Assembly: GCA_945871755.1 (NCBI GenBank)
Contig: CAMBWV010000104.1
Coordinates: 1-5,247 of the forward strand
Direction of reading: 5' to 3'
From: an uncultured Bacteroidales bacterium
GTDB taxonomy: Bacteria; Bacteroidota; Bacteroidia; Bacteroidales; Bacteroidaceae
Length of the DNA: 5,247 bases
Positions 1-5,080 of the stretch are shown here, piece by piece. A program made the position numbers and the translations under genes. The notes under the pieces are model-generated. The model was not told where the DNA came from. It ran no database searches and saw only the letters and a list, made by a program, of their open reading frames with translations. The first letter of the stretch is position 1. Every line of letters starts with the position of its first letter.

Positions 1-178
1 TTTTATCAGTGGCCACAGGATTTTTGTGACAACTCCTCACTACTTTGACCTGAGTTGTTACGTAACAGAAGAAGATGAATGTGGATGGGAGGAGGCGCGC
101 CTTTCTTTCTCCCCACAAATGGGGATTGCGGGGATAAATGGAAACGCCTACCTTTGCCGCAAATTTTTGAAGCATTAA
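1..178 (+). CDS. Probable 3' end of an unrecognised gene (58 residues plus stop, 5' end outside window)
   Basis: An open frame runs from the left edge (first full codon at 2) to TAA at 176-178, only 6 bp before the ATG of the TonB-dependent receptor, a spacing that suggests one operon. The other two plus frames close early. The translated tail is rich in aromatic and cysteine residues and looks like alternating beta strands (RIFVTTPHYFDLSCYV, then ARLSFSP, then NAYLCRKFLKH), with an acidic patch EEDE in between. First codon positions are purine-rich, which favours this strand. I do not recognise the family and assign no function. Caution: 58 open codons could occur by chance, and the minus strand is also open in the same codon register from an ATG at 175-173 to the edge. 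That alternative has a less protein-like translation and no visible promoter. If the plus reading is wrong, this stretch is the receptor's upstream region. Confidence 0.5.
   Translation, partial: FISGHRIFVTTPHYFDLSCYVTEEDECGWEEARLSFSPQMGIAGINGNAYLCRKFLKH
126..156 (+). promoter_or_regulatory. Possible Bacteroidota-type promoter for the receptor gene
   Basis: TTG at 126-128 is followed after 20 bp by TACCTTTG at 149-156, which fits the TAnnTTTG -7 box of Bacteroides-type promoters. Initiation would fall near 161-164, giving a leader of about 20 nt. The -33 part is weak (ATTG rather than TTTG). If the upstream reading frame is real, the site lies inside its last codons, so it would be an internal promoter or a coincidence. 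A small hairpin (TCCCC 110-114, GGGGA 121-125) sits immediately before it. Confidence 0.3.
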
Positions 179-184
179 TTTTTT

Positions 185-2575
185 ATGAAATCACTTTCCC
201 TTTTCGCGCTGGCGGCCTTGCCCGCTGCATTGTCTGCCAGCGTTGTTGACACCTCACGCGTCTATAACATTGAAGAGGCCGTCATTGTGGCATCGCCGAA
301 GGAAACTACTTTCCTCAAGCGGCAACCGCTGTCGGCCTCGCTCCTCGGTCAGCAGGAATTGCAGGCACTCGGTGCCACCGACATCCAGGGGCTGTCCATC
401 GCTGTGCCCAACGTCTTTCTGCCATCCTATGGTTCGCGCGTCACGTCGTCGGCCTACGTTCGCGGTGTGGGTTCGCGCATCGGTGCGCCAGCCGTTGGTC
501 TTTACGTAGATAACGTGCCCTTCACCCAGCGTTCGGCCTACGATTTCAGTTTCATGGATGTGGATCGCGTGGATGTATTGCGCGGTCCACAGAGTACGCT
601 CTATGGTGGCGGCACCATGGGCGGCCTCATCCGCGTGTTCACCGCCGATCCCTTCAACCATACAGGCACCGAGGTGCAACTGGGCGGTTCGACGGGCAAG
701 GGCGGTCGCGAAGCCAAGGTCGTAACCTACGTGCATCCTTCCGACCGCGTGGCCATCTCGCTGAGCGGTGTCTATACGGGCAACAACGGCTTCTATCGCA
801 ACAGTACCACGAATGGAAGCGCTGATGGTGAGGATGCTGCGGGCGCAAAGTTGCGCCTGGGCTATCGTCCGTCGGACCAGTTCCGCTTGGACCTGACCTC
901 GTCCTACGAATACAGCGATGAGAAGGCCTGTCCGTATTTCTATGTCGGTTCCACGTCTGCCGCTAGCGCAGGTCGTCCCCTCCTAGGTGTGGGCGAGATT
1001 GGACAGAATCGCCAGAGCCGCTATCGCCGCAGCATGCTCAATACCTCCATGGGCCTCACCTGGAACACTCGTCCCTTCACGCTGACGAGCATCACAGCCA
1101 TCCAGCACCTGAACGACCGTCTGTTTATGGACCAGGACTTCCTCAGTTCCGACATTTTCTCCCTGTTACAGCGCCAGCGCATGAACACCCTCACGGAGGA
1201 AATCTCCCTCAAGGGTAGCAACCGCGCTCGCTGGCAATGGGTGAGCGGTGCCTACTTCCGTTTGCAGCGCGAGCGCACTTCCTGCCCCGTCACCTTCCTG
1301 TCCGACGGCATGACCTTCCTCAATCGCCAGTTTGCCTCCGTTCTTCCCAGCAATCCTCCTATGACGCTGGCCTTTACGGACGAGAGCCTCAACTTCACCT
1401 CCTCCATGCAAACACCCTCCACAGGGGCTGCGCTCTACCACCAGAGCACGGTGCGCCTCGGTGCCGGCATCTCGGCCACGCTGGGCCTGCGCGTGGAGTA
1501 CGACCATCGCAGCCTCAACCTCACCTCGGGTCTCAGCCCCTTGGCGAACTACGAATTTGCCATGCCTTCCTTCCGTATCAACACGACTTTGACCACGGAC
1601 GCCGCTGTCAATGGCCATCTGAAGATGGACACGTGGCAGGTGCTTCCGAAGTTTGCCCTCAACTATGACCACCGCTCGGGCCGCGGCAATGTGTATGTGG
1701 CAGTGAGCAAGGGTTATCGTCCTGGCGGCTACAACTTGCAATCCTATTCGGAGTTGGCACAACAGGCCCTCCAGCGCAATATGATGCTGGGCGTCAAAGA
1801 TTTCAGCATTGCCACGATTGACGCGCTTCCCCTGCCCGACGCTGTCAAGGACCGCGCGAAGCAGGGACTCGAAACGGCTATCTCGGCCAATCTGCCAGGC
1901 GAACCGGTCATCGGCGAACTGGCGTATAAGGCCGAAGAGGCTTGGAACTACGAACTGGGCGGTCACCTGCGCTTCCTCGACGGTGCGCTGATGGTGGACT
2001 ACACGGCCTACTGCATTGAAACGAAGAACCGCCAGCTTGCACGCTTTGCAGAAAGCGGTCTGGGCCGCGTGACGGTGAATGCGGGTCGTAGCCGTAGCAT
2101 TGGTGCCGAACTCTCCCTGCACGCTGCCCTGCTCGACAACCGCCTCCGCCTGACGGGCAGTTACGGATATACGCACGCCGAACTGACGCGCCACAATCTG
2201 GGCGTGAAGGATGGCCAAACGGTGGATTACTCGGGCAATCGCGTTCCCTTCGCACCCGAACACACCATGTACGCCGACGCCCTCTACCGCCAGCCGCTGA
2301 AGCATTCCTTCTGGCGCGCCGTCTATGTGGGCGTGAGCACCCTTGGCGCAGGTAAAATCTACTGGGACGAAGCCAACTCCTTCTCCCAGCCCTTCTACGC
2401 CCTGCTCAACGCCCGCGCCGGTTTGGAACTCTCCAAGTACGCCAACCTGGAAGTCCGCGGCCAGAACCTAACAGGCACCCGCTACGCCACCTTCTCCTTC
2501 GACAGCATGAGCAACCGTTTCGAGCAGCGCGGCGCACCGCGATTCTTTGAGTTTGCCCTGCGACTGAAGTTCTAG
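185..2575 (+). CDS. TonB-dependent outer-membrane receptor, short (non-SusC) type, substrate unknown
   Basis: This is an outer-membrane active transporter: a 22-strand barrel closed by an N-terminal plug and energised by TonB/ExbBD from the inner membrane. A signal peptide covers about residues 1-18 (basic MK, hydrophobic core, ALSA). A TonB-box-like stretch EEAVIVAS follows at 30-37. The plug spans about 45-155 and carries YVRGVGSR (91-98), VGLYVDNVPF (104-113) and VDRVDVLRGPQSTLYG (126-141). The usual GRNAxGG element reads GGGTMGG here (141-147). Barrel signatures include VSKGYRPGGYN (507-517) and AEEAWNYELG (583-592), and the chain ends in Phe (FALRLKF), the outer-membrane insertion signal. 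The 796 residues fit the iron-complex/vitamin receptor class. There is no carboxypeptidase-like N-terminal domain and no SusD gene next to it, so polysaccharide import is unlikely. Siderophore, haem and vitamin are all possible. The plug faintly recalls Bacteroidota receptors found near thiamin transport genes, but no such partner is visible. The ATG at 185 has no Shine-Dalgarno, only an AT-rich leader. Confidence 0.95.
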   Translation: MKSLSLFALAALPAALSASVVDTSRVYNIEEAVIVASPKETTFLKRQPLSASLLGQQELQALGATDIQGLSIAVPNVFLPSYGSRVTSSAYVRGVGSRIGAPAVGLYVDNVPFTQRSAYDFSFMDVDRVDVLRGPQSTLYGGGTMGGLIRVFTADPFNHTGTEVQLGGSTGKGGREAKVVTYVHPSDRVAISLSGVYTGNNGFYRNSTTNGSADGEDAAGAKLRLGYRPSDQFRLDLTSSYEYSDEKACPYFYVGSTSAASAGRPLLGVGEIGQNRQSRYRRSMLNTSMGLTWNTRPFTLTSITAIQHLNDRLFMDQDFLSSDIFSLLQRQRMNTLTEEISLKGSNRARWQWVSGAYFRLQRERTSCPVTFLSDGMTFLNRQFASVLPSNPPMTLAFTDESLNFTSSMQTPSTGAALYHQSTVRLGAGISATLGLRVEYDHRSLNLTSGLSPLANYEFAMPSFRINTTLTTDAAVNGHLKMDTWQVLPKFALNYDHRSGRGNVYVAVSKGYRPGGYNLQSYSELAQQALQRNMMLGVKDFSIATIDALPLPDAVKDRAKQGLETAISANLPGEPVIGELAYKAEEAWNYELGGHLRFLDGALMVDYTAYCIETKNRQLARFAESGLGRVTVNAGRSRSIGAELSLHAALLDNRLRLTGSYGYTHAELTRHNLGVKDGQTVDYSGNRVPFAPEHTMYADALYRQPLKHSFWRAVYVGVSTLGAGKIYWDEANSFSQPFYALLNARAGLELSKYANLEVRGQNLTGTRYATFSFDSMSNRFEQRGAPRFFEFALRLKF

Positions 2576-2600
2576 GCAGATAGAGAAAGGGTATAACGAG

Positions 2601-2716
2601 AATGTACCGCACCTTGCTTGCTTCGTGTGGCTCTACGGATTTTTTTGGCATTCCTAATATATAATAGGAGTGTTATTTCCGTTGGGCCACACGTTGCAAG
2701 CAACGTGCGGTACATT
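2601..2716. repeat. Long inverted repeat (about 39-bp arms) downstream of the receptor
   Basis: The left arm (2601-2639, starting AATGTACCGCAC) pairs with the right arm (2678-2716, ending GTGCGGTACATT) with only a few mismatches. The loop carries a second small stem (TCCTA 2652-2656, TAGGA 2665-2669). Each arm contains the core TTGCTTGC/GCAAGCAA. The right arm is itself nearly palindromic: ACGTTGC, AA, GCAACGT at 2691-2706. It begins 25 bp after the receptor stop codon. Short open frames crossing it look like by-products of the palindrome. It resembles a REP-like or MITE-like intergenic element, but no target-site duplication or transposase was seen. It could also fold in the 3' end of the receptor mRNA. 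Confidence 0.75.
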
Positions 2717-2740
2717 GCATTTCCTCTGAAAACGAACTCC

Positions 2741-2772
2741 GTACTCACACCTTGCAAGCAAGGTGTGAGTAC
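2741..2772. repeat. Perfect 15-bp palindrome with core TTGCAAGCAA
   Basis: GTACTCACACCTTGC (2741-2755) and GCAAGGTGTGAGTAC (2758-2772) are exact reverse complements separated by AA. The core TTGCAAGCAA (2752-2761) and the flanking CACAC/GTGTG and GTAC are shared with the arms of the larger inverted repeat just upstream, so both belong to one palindrome family. There is no T-run directly after it, so it is not a classical terminator. Confidence 0.75.
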
Positions 2773-2855
2773 TTTCACGTTACTCCATATCCTAACCTTG
2801 AACTGATAAAAATGCGTCCTGAAAAATAAATGTATTTTAACTTTTGAATTTCTGT

Positions 2856-2971
2856 AACGGCAAAATTTCTACCGCAAACTCCAAGAAAAAATCCGCTCTC
2901 AGAGAAAAATAATCCGCTCTCAGAGGTAAAATTTTTTACCTCTGAGGTAAATCAACCGTTTTTTTGCCGTT
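2856..2971. repeat. Nested repeat block: outer inverted repeat, two direct repeats, inner palindrome
   Basis: AACGGCAAAA (2856-2865) and TTTTGCCGTT (2962-2971) form an exact 10-bp inverted repeat enclosing the block. Inside, AATCCGCTCTCAGAG occurs twice (2890-2904 and 2911-2925), 21 bp apart. The second copy runs into a 13-bp perfect palindrome, CTCAGAGGTAAAA (2919-2931) with TTTTACCTCTGAG (2934-2946). CTCTCAGAG is itself palindromic around one central base, so three related dyad sites lie in about 50 bp. The region is AT-rich and non-coding. Arrayed protein-binding sites or a structured RNA are both possible. Confidence 0.65.
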
Positions 2972-2976
2972 TTTAA

Positions 2977-3029
2977 CCTAGAAAAAAGGAGAGAACCCCA
3001 GTGTTTAGGGCTCTCTCCTCTTTTCTAGG
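2977..3029. terminator. Strong bidirectional terminator-like hairpin
   Basis: Positions 2977-2998 pair with 3008-3029 in a 22-bp stem with two mismatches and a 9-nt loop (2999-3007). The inner GC-rich part is GGAGAGA/TCTCTCC plus CCC/GGG. Read leftwards (minus strand), the inner stem is followed directly by TTTTTTC, a good intrinsic-terminator U-run. Read rightwards it is followed by TCTTTTCT, a weaker one. It can end receptor transcripts from the left and minus-strand transcripts from the right. It lies about 400 bp past the receptor stop, so it is not a tight gene-end terminator. Confidence 0.65.
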
Positions 3030-3030
3030 A

Positions 3031-3062
3031 CAAAGATAGCATATTTTTCCGCGAAATCCAAA
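3031..3062 (-). promoter_or_regulatory. Consensus Bacteroidota-type promoter reading leftwards
   Basis: On the minus strand TTTG (3062-3059) is followed after exactly 20 bp by TATCTTTG (3038-3031), a full match to the TTTG / TAnnTTTG promoter of Bacteroides. Initiation would fall near 3024-3026, inside the right arm of the hairpin at 2977-3029, so the first transcribed bases would fold into it. No protein-coding gene lies downstream on this strand before the receptor's 3' end. The product would be a very short RNA of about 40 nt, or a longer non-coding RNA if the hairpin is read through. Confidence 0.55.
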
Positions 3063-3250
3063 TCGCTTTAACATTTCGCAACACGTTTCAAATGCTAATT
3101 TGCAGCGATTTGCAGCAGACGGGGTCTGGCGTGTGTTATATTACGAGGCGCATAGTGGAATTTGCTATCTGTCGGTGCAATAGGGGTGTTGTTGATAGGT
3201 GAATACCCATACAACTCTTTCTAGAGCCCTATTTTTCGGGATGTATTTTT
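3063..3250. other. Intergenic stretch with no recognised gene
   Basis: No credible coding region or RNA gene was seen between the minus-strand promoter and the purine tract. Minor items are a 9-bp direct repeat ATTTGCAGC (3098-3106 and 3108-3116) and a 5-bp hairpin CAGAC/GTCTG with a GGG loop (3116-3128). No convincing intrinsic terminator for the phosphatase gene, which is read towards this region, was found; CCC/GGG around 3226-3240 is too weak. Confidence 0.5.
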
Positions 3251-3373
3251 AGCTTTTGGAGGAGCTTTTGGAGGAGGGATAGGAGGGCAGAGGAAAGAGG
3301 AGGATGAAGAGGATGAGGAGGATGAAGAGGATGAGGAGGGCAGGGGAGGACGAGGAGCGAGGAGGAAAGAGGA
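3251..3373. repeat. Purine-rich tandem-repeat tract 3' of the phosphatase gene
   Basis: AGCTTTTGGAGG occurs twice head to tail (3251-3262 and 3263-3274). An 18-bp unit GAGGAGGATGAAGAGGAT then occurs twice (3297-3314 and 3315-3332) with a partial third copy, built on a 9-bp GAGGATGAR theme. From about 3270 to 3373 the plus strand is about 90% purine. In the phosphatase mRNA sense it is a long pyrimidine-rich trailer (UCCUC and CAUCCUCUU). Short open frames across it are low-complexity and not credible proteins. Confidence 0.7.
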
Positions 3374-3398
3374 ATTGGTGGTTCTCCCTGCTGAAGTA

Positions 3399-4814
3399 TT
3401 ATCGCTGTTTCCAGCCTGCCACCTTGGCGATGCGCTGGGGAATCTCCGTATTGTCGTACTTGCCGTTGAAGATTTCGCTGCCTGCGCCTATGGCGAAGAG
3501 AGGCACGTAGCCGTTGCTGTGGCCACCGCTTACCCAGCCGATGAGGGCGCATTCGTTGATGATGTCGCGGGCTGTCGAGGCGAGGGAAGCCAAGGAGGCA
3601 TAGAGCGATTTCTCACCCTTATCCGATTTTTTCTTCAGCGCGTTGAAACCCGCCTGAAGGCGTTCCTCTTGATTGTCGTTCAGTGTGATGTGCTTCCAGA
3701 AGCCCCAGTTCTCTTGGAGGTCGGCCTTCACCATTTCCCAGGTGAGGGCATTGCCCTTCTTCTTGGCGAGAGCGGCGAGATGGGCGGAGTAGTTTTCCAC
3801 GCTCATGCGCTGGTGTTGCAGGAGGTGCGTGCGGAGTTCGTACGGACCGCGGCCGAGGACGATGCCTCCCGTTTCGTGGTCGGCTGTGACAACGATGAGG
3901 GTTTCGTCGGGGTGCTGCTCGTAGAATTTGTAAGCCACTTGGATGGCCTTGTCCATGTCCATCACCTCGTGGAATACGTTGCCGGCATCGTTGCTGTGGC
4001 AGGCCCAGTCAATCTTGCCGCCTTCCACCATGAGGAAGAAGCCCTCTTTCTCCTGCGCTGTGAGCGACTGGATGGCGGCCTCGGTGATTTGGGCCAGTGT
4101 CAGGTCGTTGGCTGTGCGGTCGAGGGCATAGGGGATGCTTTTGCGCTCGCGCTGGCTGGCAGCCTCGGTTTGGAGGAGCAGCATCTTCTGGCCCTTCTTG
4201 AATTTCTTCTGATAGTCGGCATAGCCGCGGGCGATGACGTAGCCAGCCTTGCTGCACTGCTCGTAGAGTGAACCTTCGACTGGTGCATTCTTGCTGGTGG
4301 GCTCCATGAAGTCCGAACCTGCGTAGAAATCGTAATCAGCACGGATGAGGTCCTTGCCGACAGCGTAGTAGGAGGAGCGTTCGGGCACGTGGGCGTAGAA
4401 GGCAGCGGGCGTGGCGTGGTCCACACTGACGCTGGTGGTTACGCCGACGGCAGCACCTGCATCCTTGGCCCATTGCGCTACGCTATAGATGACCGTTTGG
4501 CCATCGGCGAGCATACCGAGTGCATGGTTCTTCGTCTTCTTGCCCGTGGCCAAAGCCGTACCCGCAGCGGCACTATCCGTCACGCCGTTTGTTCCCGAAT
4601 AGGTTGTAATCAGTGCCGTTTGGGGGAAGGTGGTGAAGAGGAGGGACTTGGTACCGATGCGGCCTTCGAGGGCGGCCATGTAGGTTTCCGTACCGTTGAC
4701 TTGGTTGACGCCCATACCGTCACCGATGAAATAGAACACGTACTTGGCGCGTCCAGCGGCGAAGGCGGTGAGGGCGACGAGGAGAAGGGTTGCTGTTAGC
4801 AGGATTCTTTTCAT
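3399..4814 (-). CDS. phoA: Secreted alkaline phosphatase (PhoA family)
   Basis: This metalloenzyme hydrolyses phosphomonoesters in the periplasm or outside the cell, releasing phosphate for uptake. A signal peptide spans about residues 1-19 (MKR, hydrophobic run, cut near AFA). No lipobox is present, so the protein is probably soluble. All active-site elements can be placed against E. coli PhoA: GDGMG with metal ligand D32 (31-35); VTDSAAAGTALATG (78-91) with D80 and nucleophile S81; HATPAAF (133-139) with T135; R146 for phosphate binding; VEGGKIDWACH (263-273) with E264, D269 and H273; TADHETGG (310-317) with D312 and H313; and GGHSNG (430-435) with zinc ligand H432. H133 and W270 replace E. 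coli D153 and K328. The 471 residues match the family. The start ATG has no Shine-Dalgarno, and a GC-rich hairpin ends 14 nt upstream. No promoter match was found in the 266-bp upstream spacer, and phosphate control cannot be read from the sequence. Confidence 0.95.
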   Translation of the reverse strand: MKRILLTATLLLVALTAFAAGRAKYVFYFIGDGMGVNQVNGTETYMAALEGRIGTKSLLFTTFPQTALITTYSGTNGVTDSAAAGTALATGKKTKNHALGMLADGQTVIYSVAQWAKDAGAAVGVTTSVSVDHATPAAFYAHVPERSSYYAVGKDLIRADYDFYAGSDFMEPTSKNAPVEGSLYEQCSKAGYVIARGYADYQKKFKKGQKMLLLQTEAASQRERKSIPYALDRTANDLTLAQITEAAIQSLTAQEKEGFFLMVEGGKIDWACHSNDAGNVFHEVMDMDKAIQVAYKFYEQHPDETLIVVTADHETGGIVLGRGPYELRTHLLQHQRMSVENYSAHLAALAKKKGNALTWEMVKADLQENWGFWKHITLNDNQEERLQAGFNALKKKSDKGEKSLYASLASLASTARDIINECALIGWVSGGHSNGYVPLFAIGAGSEIFNGKYDNTEIPQRIAKVAGWKQR

Positions 4815-4822
4815 GAGATTTG

Positions 4823-4927
4823 TTTAGCGGCCGCTTTGCGGCCTGGATTTAGTGGCCGCTTTGCGGCCTAGTTTCAAGATTCAACGGAAGCCTGCGGCTT
4901 CCTGGTTTCAACGCAGCCTGCGGCTGC
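4823..4927. repeat. Array of four small hairpins upstream of the phosphatase
   Basis: Four perfect stems with 3-nt loops follow one another: GGCCGC-TTT-GCGGCC at 4829-4843 and again at 4854-4868, GGAAGCC-TGC-GGCTTCC at 4886-4902, and GCAGCC-TGC-GGCTGC at 4913-4927. The first two sit in a 22-bp direct repeat (4823-4844 and 4848-4869, one mismatch). Linkers are 10, 17 and 10 bp and are related; in the phosphatase sense they read GTTGAAACCA, GTTGAA...GAAACTA and ACTAAATCCA. In that sense the loops are AAA or GCA. All would be transcribed ahead of the phosphatase if it is read from upstream, the last ending 14 nt before its AUG. Confidence 0.8.
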
Positions 4928-4950
4928 TGGCTCGATGGTCTTGGCGCTTG

Positions 4951-5010
4951 TTTGAGGATTTTTGAGGATGTTAGAGGATATAAGAGGATATTAGAGGACT
5001 TTGGAGGAGA
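4951..5010. repeat. Degenerate 10-bp tandem repeat, six units
   Basis: Six consecutive decamers share the core GAGGA in fixed register: TTTGAGGATT, TTTGAGGATG, TTAGAGGATA, TAAGAGGATA, TTAGAGGACT, TTGGAGGAGA. The consensus is close to TTWGAGGATA. The units vary only at flanking positions. The GAGGA core is shared with the purine tract 3' of the phosphatase. Confidence 0.75.
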
Positions 5011-5022
5011 ATTTTTGGAGAG

Positions 5023-5076
5023 CTCATTTCTCATTCCTCATTCCTCATTCCAATTCCTCATCCCTCATTCCTAATT
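5023..5076. repeat. Degenerate 7-bp tandem repeat (CTCATTC), about eight units
   Basis: Head-to-tail units CTCATTT, CTCATTC (three times), CAATTC (6 bp), CTCATCC, CTCATTC and CTAATT fill this stretch and stop 4 bp before the stop codon of the solenoid gene. It is a simple-sequence tract in the 3' flank of that gene and holds no coding sequence. Confidence 0.75.
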
Positions 5077-5080
5077 AAAG

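Noticed and set aside
26..61. 10-bp stem (GTGACAACTC with GAGTTGTTAC) as a riboswitch or operator for the receptor
   Set aside because: It is isolated, has a 16-nt loop and one G-T pair, matches no riboswitch I know, and probably lies within coding sequence.
93..102. Palindrome AGGCGCGCCT as a regulatory dyad
   Set aside because: A 10-bp GC palindrome is unremarkable in GC-rich DNA and falls within the likely upstream coding frame.
1166..2305. 379-codon open frame antisense to the receptor gene
   Set aside because: It lies wholly inside a gene with clear family motifs. Its translation is low in recognisable motifs and reads like antisense of GC-rich codons.
2572..2806. Small open frames on both strands over the palindrome cluster
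   Set aside because: They arise from the inverted repeats themselves and share no features of real proteins. The repeat explains them better.
2838..2846. TAACTTTTG as a plus-strand promoter -7 box
   Set aside because: Its spacing is off by one base, no -33 TTTG lies at the right distance, and no gene follows.
2890..2946. CRISPR-like array from the repeated AATCCGCTCTCAGAG
   Set aside because: There are only two copies at a 21-bp period with a 6-bp gap, too short for repeat-spacer units, and no cas genes are present.
3375..4271. 298-codon open frame antisense to the alkaline phosphatase
   Set aside because: It mirrors the codons of a gene whose catalytic motifs are complete. No start context or family resemblance supports it.
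4849..5034. 61-codon minus-strand frame between the solenoid gene and phoA
   Set aside because: It is made entirely of the hairpin array and tandem repeats, with a low-complexity translation.
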